From NCBI RefSeq assembly GCF_020497125.1, contig NC_059079.1, positions 14,527,553 through 14,591,552 on the forward strand: a DNA stretch of 64,000 nucleotides, read 5' to 3'. The stretch's first letter is position 1; every line of letters begins with the position of its first letter. Positions 12,568-24,590 of this stretch are shown here, one piece after another. The notes under the pieces are model-generated. The model was not told where the DNA came from and did not search any database. It saw only the letters and a list, made by a program, of their open reading frames with translations. Made by a program: the position numbers and the translations under genes. The stretch is from Mauremys mutica (lineage: Eukaryota > Chordata > Testudines > Geoemydidae).

Positions 12568-13822
12568 TACATGTTTGGAGGATCCAGACCTCAAACTAAG
12601 ATCTTCAGGGGAGGCAATGTCTCTTCCTATGCATCTTTACAGGGCCCTTGGGTGCTACTGAAATAAGGTGGCTGTAACTATTTGTTATTCAGAAAAGGAG
12701 AGCTTGTGGAATTACTTTCCATTTAACCCTGAAAAAAACAGGCATCAGAGAGAGACCGTGAACAGACAATAAATCATGGCAGTATAAATGAGGGTTCAAA
12801 ATACTCTCAGGAATCACACTCAGATTGTTCAACAAAAAATAAATAAATAAATTGGCAGAACTAGCTAGTTAACAAGTGTAGATCACAAGAAAGTAAAATA
12901 TTTTACATAAAATATACTCAACCGTCAGTGCCTTCACAGATAGTCAATATAGGTGTCCTGTCGCCATTTACAACATGGACAGGATGCAGCTTCCAATTAC
13001 TGAACCTATGAGGAATTTTTCACCTTGTGTTCGCTGTTTATTAATATGTGGTTTAAAGGGGTTGGTTCATGATGTGACGCAGCAGTCCCAATACCCATAC
13101 CTGTAAACCATTAAGACGGGTTTCTCTATTGCTGTAGTTCAGTCTGTGGTCAACTCTGTAGCTCTGCTGATCATTAAAATAAGAAATTATGGCCCTGAAA
13201 CTTTGACCAATGGAGATACCATCCCTATCTCTGACAGAAACTTCCCTGAGATTGTTTCCTTTGACGGGAAGTGGGAGGTTTACTCATTGATACTTTCCGT
13301 AGAAATCTCCATTAGGGATTAGCCAAATTGTTTCAGCAATATCCTAACTGTAATGGAACATTACATATTACTACTGGATGACATTCTCTCCCATGGAAGT
13401 TGTCAGAGGCTAGCCAGATCTCCAGGTCATATTCCTAGCTCTCCTACAGACTTGATGTGTAATATGAAACGAATCACTTAATATAACAATGCCACAGACA
13501 ATCTATAAAATGGGCATACGACCACCAGTGTTGTGAGACCTTATTAATTGACTAACATTTCCATGGTGCTTTGAAATTCTTAGCTGTAAGTCATTATTCA
13601 TTTTGTGTCAGAATGATTCCCTTGCTCCAAGACATCTTTTCCCACTCCTTCCTCTTCCTCCAAGTTTGTTTGAATATATAATGGACTAGAAAAACACTAC
13701 GTTACCTTTGCCAATTAATTAGAACTTTAAAACTAGCCACAGACCACATGTTTAATTAGTTTTGTTTAAAGTTTGAAGTTTCTGCTTATGTTGGGTTAAA
13801 CTGCAGAGTAATCATGTCAAGT

Positions 13823-15612
13823 CAATTCAACTACTATATCATGCTCTTATTGCAAAGTGAACAAATTGGCAACCATATTACATACCACATCCTGCACATT
13901 TTTAACTTGCAACAGATACTGGACGAGGACTGGGTGAGCAGTGTGGACTAGGAAGAGATAAGAGGATGATTTCTTCAACATACCCATCGACACAGAAAAA
14001 ATATATAGTGAATTGCTTTCTTGCATGTTTGATGACAAACAGCACAGGTAATAACTATACTGACTTCCACAGAAAACCTTGGCCTCGGCATTAGTTCTAG
14101 CATTTAAATTTGCACCATCCACCACAACCTCATAAAGTGTTTGTTATCAAAATGCTGATATATGAGTGGAAAACATTCTGTCTAATGAGTATGTGTATAT
14201 TTGCTAGAATCCCCAGGAGGTTCCCATAAATGAGGTGCTCACTTCAATGAACCTATCATGGTAATTAATAAGCTCACTAACTAGACTCTGCAGCCGAAGG
14301 AAAGATAAACAGAATTTAAGGAGGCGGAGACACGATGGCAGAAAAGATTTTCATAAATATTATAAAAAAAAAAATACACAGAAGGGGGGGAAGAGAGAGA
14401 AATTATTAAAAAAAAGTAAAAAAACAGCCAACGAGATACAGCAAGCTCCCATATGTTGGCAAGGAGATTATAGATCTATACTTGAGCCAGGGCAGCAAAG
14501 CTTAACACATAAAATAATCCTCTATTTTCTGCACAGACTTTTTTTTGTTTGTGCTTAATTCTCATTCTCAAAAGTCAGCTTCAGTGCTTATTATAATTTT
14601 ACCCACTGTGAAATGAGGATTGCTTCCTATGAATTGTATTATCCACCATTTCTTTTCGTTACATGGTGACTTCTTTCCAATTTTGTCCAATAAATTGGAT
14701 TCAGAAAATTATGTACAACATTCTTGTGAATCATTAAAAATGCAATTATGACAACTATTGAAAAAATATTAAGTGTTAGGAAGACATCACCACATTATCA
14801 CTTGGTGAGTATTTTTTTAATTTTAGATACAGATACCATAGACTTGGTGTTTTTCTTTATGATATGCTGGCCAAAACACCATTCAAAATATGAGTAAATA
14901 AGCCATTTTGACTGTAACGTTGCAAAATGGCAATGTGTTACTGCAGCGATCTGTATAAAAAGGGAACAGTCTGCGCATTTGATGGGCGTTAATTCTGACT
15001 CTGTCTTCTCTGTATAGCTGTTTTAGGCTTCCTCCTCAAAATCACTATATGTCTAGAACTTCTTGGAGCCCTCATCCAGATTTTCCCCCTTTTCCCCAGC
15101 TCCCACATGGGCTTTGAACACTATCAAGTTGGCTAAATCCAGTAGCCCCCTGGAAGAGTTATCCAGGGTTGTACTGTACTTAGTTTTCTTCATCCACAGC
15201 ATGAGTGAACGAATAATACTCACTTATTAACTATTTCAAGTATCACCTAAAACCAAGTAGATGGTGCAATATGTCACCTGTAGCGGTTGCAGAAAGTCAC
15301 ATAAGACAACACCTCAATAGAAGTCACTTGTACAGAATGTGCAAGGAGACAGCAGTATTGTTTGTGACATGCAGCATTTCTCTCAGGAAAGTGAGAAGCA
15401 TGCCACCATGTTATGCTCTGGCTTTTCAACCTATGGATGCCAGGTTGGGATAGGCCTTTAGTTCAGTGAACTGCATGCTACATACAATAATGCCACAAAG
15501 TGCTGAAAATCTCACAGTAATTGCATAAGGTTGCAACATATGTTGGAAAGGCATACGGCATTTATGGGTTATACGGAATTTGTGATTGCAGCATCAGGCA
15601 AACAGACACTGA
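13823..15612. other. unassigned AT-rich non-coding stretch
   Basis: No gene, RNA or bounded repeat recognised. It contains homopolymer runs (A near 14366, G near 14383). Confidence 0.35.
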
Positions 15613-15907
15613 GGGCTGGTCTACACTAGGGAGGGTATCGATCTAAGATACGCAACTTCAGCTACATGAATAGCTTAGCTGAAGTCCAAGTATCTTAGAT
15701 CGATTTACCTCGGGTCCTCACGGCGCATGATCGACATCTGCGGCTCCCTGTGTCGACTCCGCTACCACCGCTTGCTCCGGTGGAGTTCCGGAGTCAACGG
15801 GAGCGCGTTCGGGGATCGATATATCACGTCTAGATGAGACGCGATATATCGATCCCCGAAAAAATCAATCGCTACCCGCCGATACGGCCGGTAGTCTGGA
15901 CGTACCC
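15613..15907. mobile_element. Harbinger-like MITE with internal hairpin, 295 bp
   Basis: Termini GGGCTGGTCTACACT and ...AGTCTGGACGTACCC are imperfect inverted repeats. They are flanked by the 3-bp duplication TGA (15610-15612 and 15908-15910), as in PIF/Harbinger elements. Inside, a cggggatcgatatatc / gatatatcgatccccg pair (about 15811-15860) forms a strong hairpin. A second pair of arms spans the aagatac...gtatctt motif near 15645-15695. No transposase is encoded, so it would have needed one in trans. Confidence 0.85.
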
Positions 15908-15910
15908 TGA

Positions 15911-16977
15911 GACCCACATCATGGTTGTCTCGGTAGCTAGGTTCCCAACTAGCCCATCGTTACAGAGAGGTGCAATGGCAGAAACGACAAGTTCCCTGAT
16001 GCCTCAGGGCTGGAAGGTTCAATGCTGCCCAAAAAGTCAGTGGCAGGAAGACATGGCCAGGATGCCCACAGAGTGATTGGGCATCTCCTCACAACAGCCC
16101 CAACTCACAGAATTCCTATGGAGCACTGAGCGGATCTAACACGTCTCTCCCTTTGCTGGAATCCCAACAGAGCACGCTGTAAGTTAACACAGCCTGCCCT
16201 CTCTACGGTTGACTCCCTTCTGTGCAAAAAGCAGCCTTGCAGATGCAATGGGGGAATTATTTACAACTCTGTGCGTGTAAAGAATCTAGCTCGTACTCCA
16301 GGCTATGTCTGGGTTACAATTCAAGAAGACTTGGAAAGAAACACAAGGTAGATAAAAAACATCTGAGAGACCCATACACAGGTATAAGGATGGCATAGAT
16401 TGAAAATGAGCCACTCTTGGCAAAACAAAGACGTGGGAGCCCACCCTACAGCCAGACTTGCACATTCAAAAATGCAACACTATAAGAAGTGAGTCCTTGA
16501 GCACATGTCAGGAGATACCCCTCCATTTTACAGCTACTTTTTTCCCTTCAAGGAAACGGTAGAATCAAACCCTGCATGTCCGAGTCACACATGCATCTGC
16601 ATAACTTGCAAACAAAAATATTCCCCTTCCCCCCCCCCCCCACCCATCAACAGTGCAGGGCCAGTATAACCTGCCGCAAGAGCAAGGTGTATTCTATCCT
16701 GTCTCATGTGTCTTAAGCCTAATTGCCAGCTAAATTCGTATTCTGAATCTTTCCCGTTTGCGATAGCTGGCAATGCTATATGGAGCAGAAAGCACACCTT
16801 GATTCCTTGGATACCAGATTTCAGTTGCAATGCTGGCCGTTAGGACAACCTTGTTCTGAATTGTAAAAAAACAGACTTCATTTGATGTGGAAGTCATTGA
16901 TGGAGAGAAAATAAATACGAAACACCGAGATGTAATAGGTAGGGGGGCATTTTTCTTAGCATGACCACACTTTAAAG
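15911..16977. other. unassigned stretch with a poly-C run
   Basis: No gene recognised. A pure C run lies at 16629-16641. The small frames here are not supported. Confidence 0.35.
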
Positions 16978-17309
16978 CAGTGCTTCTCAAAGTCGGGCTG
17001 CTGCTTGTTCAGGGAAAGCCCCTGGCAGTCTGAGCTGGTTTGTTTACCTGCCGCGTCTGCAGGTTCAGCCGATCGCGGCTCCCACTGGGCGCGGTTCGCC
17101 GCTCCAGGCTAATGGGGGCTGCGGGAAACGGCGCGGGCCGAGGGATGTGCTGGCCGCCCTTCCCGCAGCCCCCGTTGGCCTGGAGCGGTGAACTGCAGCC
17201 AGTGGAAGCCGCAATCGGCCAAACCTGCGGACGTGGCCGGTAAACAAACCGGCCCGGACCACCAGGGGCTTTCCCTGAACAAGCGGCGGACCGGCTTTGA
17301 AAAGCACTG
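16978..17309. mobile_element. palindromic non-autonomous hAT transposon, 332 bp
   Basis: It begins CAGTGCTTCTCAAAG and ends CTTTGAAAAGCACTG. Both flanks carry the 8-bp duplication CTTTAAAG (16970-16977 and 17310-17317). Internal order and the palindrome match the element at 5571-5902, including gtttgtttacc / ggtaaacaaacc and the gctccaggc..aatggg arms, and the length is the same. The group is GC-rich and non-coding. Confidence 0.93.
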
Positions 17310-17584
17310 CTTTAAAGTACCCTGTTACAGCTCTGCTTGGGAATAGTCTCAAAGTAATTGTGCAGTTCTGCAGGGATTTGAAAGTGAGACGAATGCCTCC
17401 CTTCATGTCAGTGAATCCATGAAGCTTAATCATTCCAGAGCATGAAAAGTAAACAAGGGAACTCTTCTTCTGCATCTCTCTAGGATGTATACTGTATGTT
17501 AAAGACATTTTAATTTTCTTTGGCAAGGAAAGTTCCATCCCTGGCCTCCCTTTTTAAGGCCCATGCTCAAAGAGCAACTGAGGC

Positions 17585-17715
17585 TGTTTTCCTTCCACTT
17601 GTCAGTACAGAAGAAGCTCTTTGAGGCAGGGACTGTTTTTTTTTCTGTCTGTACAGCACCTAGCACAATGGGGTCCTGGTCTATAAGCTCCTAGGTGCTA
17701 CAATAATAACTAAGA
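17585..17715 (+). repeat. old SINE-like dispersed repeat
   Basis: The phrase 'ctctttgaggcagggactg' followed by 'tgtacagcacctagcacaatgg' and 'ctcctaggtgctacaataat' is a common amniote repeat motif resembling the 3' part of MIR/CORE elements. Boundaries are not sharp. Confidence 0.45.
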
Positions 17716-19498
17716 GGTTGAGACAAGGCCAAAAATCTTATGCACTTAGTAAGCCTACATTTTGAACTGTTTCATGCCCTCAGGAAGTCTGATGAGGTCA
17801 GCATTAACTTTTGGACAGAGTTTCCAAATGGAAACGATTTGAACCCTGACTTCCTCACTAGTAACTTTCTATGGTCTCTTTTCCCCAGTGTGAAGGTATT
17901 AGCCACTGTTTAGTGCTACTGCCTGCTTGGCATGCACCTCCTAGGAGCATGGCAGAATTTGTGCATGAAGCCAATATTTCTAGGTCACATCTTGTCCTAT
18001 CTTCTAACATTCCTCTTCCTTCTGTACCACATAAGAGGTGGGAGCACCCATGCCCTAGAATGCAGGTGGAGATGTGCAAAGACATTTCAGTGCTTGTGAA
18101 AGAAGAGAGAATGTCTTCGCCCTGCTAGCAAAGAATGAAACGCATGGCAGTTCTGCCTCCAATTTCTATGAATTCTCCATTCTATTGAGGGTACTTCTTA
18201 TGCAAGCAAAAACACTGAACTAGATTTTAACAAAAATTCTCCACTCCATCCAACAATCAGCAGCAAGGCCACTAGTTTATGCCCAATTGAGAGAAAATAT
18301 TAGGGACTGACCATGAATTTCAAACACTGCCCACAGCGGTGTGAATTTTGCAATGTTTGCATTGAGATTTCTAGAAGGTGAAGACTGTTGTTGTACTTTA
18401 GTCTCAACTGTAAAGGCCAAATCTTGCTTTCAGATGCACAGGAAGGAGCTGTGCGCACATTTTCAAAATCAGAATTTGGCCTCTGGGTTTTGGCCATTAC
18501 CAATGGAAGTTTATGACTTTCAGTTCAGAAATCGATTGCCTACAGTGGAGTTGGACCAGCTTCCCCCTAGGCTGTGTTTGGCCCAGGATGACTAAATATT
18601 GTACATTCAGAAAAATTATATTCTTGATTGTCCTGGTTAAAATTATTCATCCCCCATCACTCAGCAAGCAGAGGGAACCCCTCTAGGGCACCACCTGCAT
18701 CCAGTGCAGATGGTCCCATGTACACCGCTCTCCCACACAAGTCATAAGGGTTCAGGGAGGAAGAAGCTCTCAAGGGTACAGAGACTCCCCCCTTATCTCT
18801 GACAGGGGCCAGGAGAACCAGAGCAGCTGCAATGAAATGAGGCAACATCGGACTCTGGTGATGTCATCAGAACCCGCTTTCTCTCTCCTCTCTGTTTATT
18901 GGCTGTTTGTTACAACCTGAATTGCAGACTTATTCCCCCGACCTTCCAGGCTCCTCTCCATCACCCATTTCTCTCTTCTCCCTGTCTTCTCAGTGTCGCT
19001 CTTCCCTTTCTTTCTTTCCTCCTGTGCTCCCCTTAACTTGGTTTCAAAATTTCTCCCTTTAATTTTAATAATATTAATAAATATTTACTCAAACCTGATT
19101 TTTTCAAATGATTTTTCAGTTTGCTGAAAAATTCTAAAAAACACATTTGTTTTGGATTATCCCCCCGCCGCCTTTTTTAAAATCAGCCATTAAACCAAAA
19201 CAAATCATGTATTTACACAAATCTAGTCACAAGACTCATGATATTTGATACTTTTCGTAAAGCTTCAGCTCTGTGATTATGGGAGACTCTCAGGTTTCAT
19301 TTAAAAAAAAAAATTCTAGCTCCCATTGCTAGGGAGGAAATCTTGAACAGAGAAAAAAAGAGCCCTAATGGCTCAAACAACTGACAGCTAAAATAACCCA
19401 AAATTCATTTGTTTTTTAAAATTTCATTAATTTTGAACACATGGGGTTGACAATAAAGAGTAAGTGCAATAGAAACACAAAAGGAAAGGGATGGGGGG
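17716..19498. other. unassigned non-coding stretch
   Basis: No gene seen. Around 19220-19400 there is an A-rich, decayed segment (gggagactctcaggtttcat...) that looks like an old dispersed repeat, but I cannot bound it. Confidence 0.35.
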
Positions 19499-20697
19499 TG
19501 ACATTGCACCCCATAATACTTTATGGGAATATGTTTATGAATGTATATATGACATAACTGGAATATGTTTTCTGCTACATATGCCATGCAACATATCTCT
19601 GTAAAAGCTATGATCTACTGAATACATTCCTCCTATTTGTATACAGGTATCATTTTTTTACCTGAAGTTATGAATATTGGATGTATACTTGTTTGATTTT
19701 CAGTAGGTCTTAGTAAGGCATTTGGTCAGCTTCTTTAGAGAGGAATGTGCAAGTTAAGTGCCCAGTCAAGAAACATTTAATGGACAATGGATCTTGGAAG
19801 GCTCCAATCCACATAAGAAGTCTACCTGAGGATATTCAAGGTAGCATGTAAACGGCTGCTGCCTGTAAAAACTGAGTCATCCATGGACATGTGACTTGCC
19901 CACGGGACTACAAAACTCCATCTTGGAACTGAACTTTGCATAGGAGAGAGGAGGGGGGTCTCCACTGACAAGAGAAAGTCTATTTAAACCCCTGGGAGAC
20001 CCCTCCTTTTGGTCTTCAACTGGCTCAAGAGATAGCCTCTCCACCCCCAAAGGATACCTGAAAGAAACTGGAACAAAGGACAGTAACCACAGGGTGTGAG
20101 TGATTGCTGGACCCAGACTAAAAAAAGACTAGTCTGTAAAAGGAAGCTTACTGGAACACCTCTGAGGGTGAGGTTTTATCTGTATTAAGTTTTCTTACTG
20201 TATTAGGCATAGACCTGCATGTTTTATGCGCTTGGAAATTCATTTTGTTCGGTTACTACTTGGAACCACTTAAATCCTACTTTCTGTATTTAATAAAATC
20301 ACTTTACACTTATTAATTAACCCAGAGTATGTATTAATACCTGGGGTGAGGCAAACAGCTGTGCATCTCTATCAGTGTTATAGAAGGCAAACAATTTATG
20401 AGTTTACCCTGTATAAGCTTTATGCAGGGTAAAACGGATTTATTTGGGGTTTGGACCCCATTGGGAGTTGGGCATCTGACTGTTAAAGACAGGAACACTT
20501 CTTAAGATGCTTTCAGTTAAGCTTGCAGTTTGTGGGACATGGTTCAGACCTGGGTCTGTGTTTGTGGCCAGCAAGCGTGTCTGGCATGACCAGGCAGGGC
20601 TCTGGAGTTCCAAGCTGGCAGGGAAAGCAGGGGCAGAAATAGTCTTGGTACATCAGTTGGCAGTCCCAAGGGGATTTCTGTGATCCAACCCGTCACA
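19499..20697 (+). mobile_element. solo LTR of an endogenous retrovirus-like element, 1.2 kb
   Basis: It starts TGACATTG and ends CCGTCACA, imperfect inverted termini around TG...CA. A 5-bp GGGGG duplication lies on each side (19494-19498 and 20698-20702). The order fits an LTR read on plus: a TATA-like tatttaaacc at 19981 and a poly(A) signal AATAAA at 20292-20297, with a U5-like remainder. There is no internal coding region. The start could be 2 bp earlier. It is related to the minus-strand LTR at 31425-32585, sharing 'tatcat..ctgaagttatgaatattgg' and 'tatgatctactgaat'. Confidence 0.8.
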
Positions 20698-20702
20698 GGG
20701 GG

Positions 20703-21445
20703 AGAAACTAAATGGTCTCTGTTGCTGTGTCATGGTCAGATCTAACTCAAGGACAATGACCACAGGTTGCCCTTGTCTGAGGAAAAAGGCACTACACAGC
20801 ATCAACAACTTTGAAAAACCTTTGGTCTGCATTTCAACAGATATGGGCAGAATTATCTTTAAACAGAACATTTTTCAAAGCTTTCCATGATGGACTGAGG
20901 TGAATCTTTATTGAACTGTAATTGGATTTACAGGAGCAAATGGCTCTGCTATTCAGAAACTAAATAAAATGAACATAGGACACAGAGGAGAAATTCCCAC
21001 TCCATTTGCTGTTTACTGGGCAGTACATTTTTGGGAGTGGGTCCGAGAACCAGTATCTACTGAGACCTCCTTTTCTGGAATTAAACTGAATTAATTTTGG
21101 ATTGACATCTTTCTGGTTTTTGGAGAATTTATAAATTCGCTGTCAAAACTATAACAGCTTGTAAAAACAATGGAACAGACCCCAACATGCATTTTACTGT
21201 AGAACTTCATAACTAGAGCTGGGCAATTAACAGATTTTTTCAGTTTGCTGACAATCCAAAAAATAACAAAAATCTGTTCAGATCAAACAAAAAATGAAAT
21301 TTTTCTTAAAGTTTTTGAAAAATTTTGTGAGTCATAGACTAAGAAATGTTTTGGAATGTTTGATTACCACAAAAAAAAATCAAATAATTTCTTTTAGATT
21401 TTGACCATTAAGATATTTTTGATTAAAAAAAATAATTTAAGTGAC
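20703..21445. other. unassigned, AT-rich
   Basis: The latter half is rich in 'gaaaattttt' type words, also seen at 28040-28190, 32600-32960 and 50330-50540. These may be remnants of one old repeat. Confidence 0.35.
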
Positions 21446-21458
21446 CTTCTTCAAAACA

Positions 21459-21646
21459 GCAAAGAATCCTGTGGCACCTTATAGACTAACAGACGTTTTG
21501 GAGCATGAGCTTTCGTGGGTGAATACCGACAAAGTGGGTATTCACCCACGAAAGCTCATGCTCCAAAACATCTGTTAGTCTATAAGGTGCCACAGGATTC
21601 TTTGCTGCTTTTACAGATCCAGACTAACACGGCTACTCCTCTGATA
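21459..21646 (+). mobile_element. fold-back short retro-insertion, 188 bp
   Basis: A 13-bp direct duplication, CTTCTTCAAAACA, flanks it (21446-21458 and 21647-21659). Inside, 21459-21527 is the inverted copy of 21537-21605 with one mismatch, around a 9-bp loop. A unique tail (tgcttttacagatccagactaacacgg...) follows. A long target duplication with a 5' inversion is the hallmark of target-primed reverse transcription with twin priming. The same tail occurs un-inverted at 34206-34321, and a related version at 41349-41594. I do not recognise the parent element; a Penelope-like or LINE source is possible. Confidence 0.8.
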
Positions 21647-21659
21647 CTTCTTCAAAACA

Positions 21660-23299
21660 AAAGTCATTTTGAATTGAACTTTTTCATTTAAAAAAAAGTT
21701 AAATCAAGCATTTTGATTTCTTTGTAATTTTGAAAGGTTTTTTCAACTAAAACAGTTCTGTAAAATCAGCACACAACTAGTGAAATGTTGCAGTGTTGCT
21801 GATTGTGTATTTTTCACTAAAAACACACCAAAAAAAAACCTTTTGCTGAAAAAGTTTACCTCCCCCTCCCGCTGCAGAACAAAACAGCTTTAATTGATTC
21901 ACCAGACATCCTGGCACATACCAATGTCATCTATGTTCTCCTAGTCAAAGCCTCATCGGTTCTAAGGCCTACATGTTGGGAATGAGTAATGGAGGGGAAT
22001 CTCTTCATAACTTTATAACTTCAGAAAGTCAGTAAAGGATTTATTTTAGTTACTGTGCTATGATGTAGCTCAGATTTAGTGTGCCCCAAAACAGTCAAGG
22101 AAACTGATCCAGTGGTTCCAATATGATACAAGATACTTTTTGCACTAAGCTATTCTTTGTGCTAAGTCCCCTATCTTATTGTAAATGGTGATTTTTATTT
22201 AATTTATTTATTTAGAGATGGGGTCATGGAGATGAATTGCTAATCTGAAAAACAGTCAAATGTCCAATTATCTGTTCTTTGTAAGTTTTGCTGTCCCCCT
22301 CGTCAGGCATAAATGGTGATTTGTAAAGATATTCACAAGCAGTTTTTGTGATGCATAACCCCAGTATTCTCAATTGTCAAATATGAAGAGGTATTTTACA
22401 GGACTGTTGCCCGATAGTACGCAGGAAATGCATAAAGAGATTCCACAAGTGAAAGACTCAACTGTCCACAGATAAACACCCTGACTGCCTGTCTTGTCCC
22501 TGGTTAAAATATCCTATAATGAGATAACATGGCAAGGGTTGGCCTTTGACAAAATATTTTCTAATTTCCTTTAATTAAAGTTTTAAAACTGAAAAGATTC
22601 TTTTTTCTTTATAAAATATTGATTATTAAAGTTATTGATTTTTTCCAACTGTCATCGTAATAAGATATAGAAAAAATATGCATCTCCTTTGCTAGAAGCC
22701 AAAATCAAATCAGCACAAAAAAAATCTCTTGCAGAATGCAAATAGTGTATATGTTCATAAAATCAGTCTAAGCTAAAATGCCATCCTATGAATAGTAAAA
22801 TATGACTTAATGTATCAGTTTTGACCCTTTCTGCTGACTGCATCATATCTGCTACAGGTCACATCAGATTTGACTGGTATTCAAATATGTATGTTAAAAT
22901 ATAAACAGCCTTAAGGAAAAAAAATATACTTGTGCTTCAAATGTGGCACAAAATGAAATTGAATCTCAATTTTTCATTAACATGGAATCATCACTCAGTG
23001 CAATGTGAAAAGTCCACAGGAAATTCAGTGCATACCTTTTGAAGAGCTAATCCGTTACAAGAACTGACAAGTAATATATATAAAATCCACCCTTAAAGAT
23101 TGTAGTTGAGCAACAGAGGAACTAACTTGGCAAAGTAAAAAACCATCACAGACATGTTAGATATCATCTGATGTCAACTAATTTAGTGACATACTTCTAG
23201 ATTTCAGACTAAATCAGTAATTTTACACCAGCTTAAACTCTGGATCTATTTACCCCAATTAACTTGTAGCCTCTGTCCCAGTCTTAAGTATCATACAAC
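21660..23299. other. unassigned AT-rich non-coding stretch
   Basis: No gene or bounded repeat recognised. Several oligo(A) and oligo(T) runs. Confidence 0.35.
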
Positions 23300-23895
23300 A
23301 AACAGAAGGAGGCCAGAAGGTACCCCTAGATCATCTAGTCTGATCTCCTGTATATCATAGGCCACCACCCAACACCCACACACCAAACCCAACAACTGAA
23401 TTAGACCAAAGTATTACAGCCTTTAGGAGACTAACCTATTATGTGCCACAAGCAAAGCATAGGAGGGACCAAGGTGCCCCACTGCACAAGTGCAATGTCA
23501 GGGAGTTGATTAAGTGAGAGATACTTGCCAGATCATCTGGGTGACCTGCACCCACATGATTCAGGGGATGCAAAAAACCCCATGGTCACAGCCAATCTCA
23601 CCTGGGGAGAAAATTCCTTCCCAACCCCACCTGTGTCAATCAGTTAGACCTTTAGCATGTGAGCAGGAATCATCCAGCCAAGAACCTGAGAGAGAGAGAG
23701 AGAATGTTGAGTATCACCTGAGTGCACTGGCTTACCCGGTCCAGTGTCCTATCTCCAACTGTGATCATTTCTGATGCTTCATAGGAAGGTAAAAGGCAAC
23801 AAAACACCACCACCACCCACAATGCAGTAGGGTGGGAGGGAAGATTCCTTCCTGGATCCTGCAGGGGATCAGCTGAAGCCCTGAAGCATGAGATT
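23300..23895 (-). repeat. CR1 LINE 3' region, antisense
   Basis: Read in reverse it contains CR1 3' UTR phrases: tctcatgcttcagggcttcagctgatc, then ggatccaggaaggaatc, and finally the terminal agatgatctaggggtacc. A short GA repeat (about 23691-23702) interrupts it. It has no intact reading frame and is a 5'-truncated insertion. Confidence 0.65.
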
Positions 23896-23904
23896 TTAGG
23901 AACA

Positions 23905-24588
23905 TTTAAGGAGATGCATCTGGGAACAACAAATGTGAACTATATTTACTGGATTAGGGGCTCTATCCTGGGAACAGTGACTCTGAAAAAGACCTGAAAA
24001 GTCATGGTGGATTATCAACTAACGTGAGTTCCAAGCGCAGTGCTTTGGCAAAAGGAGTAATGCAATCCTTGAATGTATCAACAGGGGAATGTGGAATAGG
24101 AGTAGGGAAGTCACGTTAACTCTTTGTTTGGCACTTGCAATTACTACTGGAATATTTTGGCTCATTCTGGTATCCACAATTCAAGAAGGACATTGATAAA
24201 TTGGAAGGAAAAGCCATGAGTGTGTTTAAAGGACTGAAAAATATACCTTATAGATAGACTATAAAAGCAGAATCTGTTTATCTTAATAAAGAAAAGATTA
24301 AGGGGTGACTTGATTACAATCTACAAGTACCTACATGGAGAACAAATTTTGATAATGGCTCTTCAGTCTGCATAGCAAGATCCAGTGGCTGAAAGTTGAA
24401 GCTGTACAAATTCAGACTGGAAATAAGGTAAACAGTAGGGGTGATTAACCATTGGAACAAATTACCAAGGACTGCGGTGAATTCTCCATCAATGGCAATT
24501 TTTATATCAAGATTGCATGTTTTTCTAGGAGATATGTTGCACTTCAAACAGGAATTGAGTCAGGGAAGTCCCATGGCCTGTGTTATAC
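23905..24588 (+). pseudogene. decayed CR1/L3-type reverse transcriptase C-terminus
   Basis: Translated loosely, one frame gives traces of the C-terminal part of a CR1/L3-like RT: MHLGTTNVN near 23914, then a HVNSLFGT-like and a WNILAHSGIHNSRR-like segment near 24110-24190. Many stops and frameshifts break it. The end, 'gggaagtcccatggcctgtgttatac', resembles the tail of that group. It is an old non-functional fragment lying tail-to-head with the next CR1. Confidence 0.6.
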
Positions 24589-24590
24589 AT

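Larger units (their letters stand above)
10001..13822 (+). repeat. tandem segmental duplication, copy B (3822 bp)
   Basis: Direct repeat of 6169-10000 with no spacer: ...catgtcaagt joins ctgctcatttta without added bases. At the far end the copy stops after catgtcaagt and unique sequence (caattcaac...) follows. Only a 2-bp microhomology (TC) is shared at the breakpoints and no longer repeat lies there, so recombination between flanking transposons is not needed to explain it. Confidence 0.97.

Noticed and set aside
16629..16641. Poly-C run as a functional site
   Set aside because: A simple homopolymer without context. Length may also reflect sequencing uncertainty.
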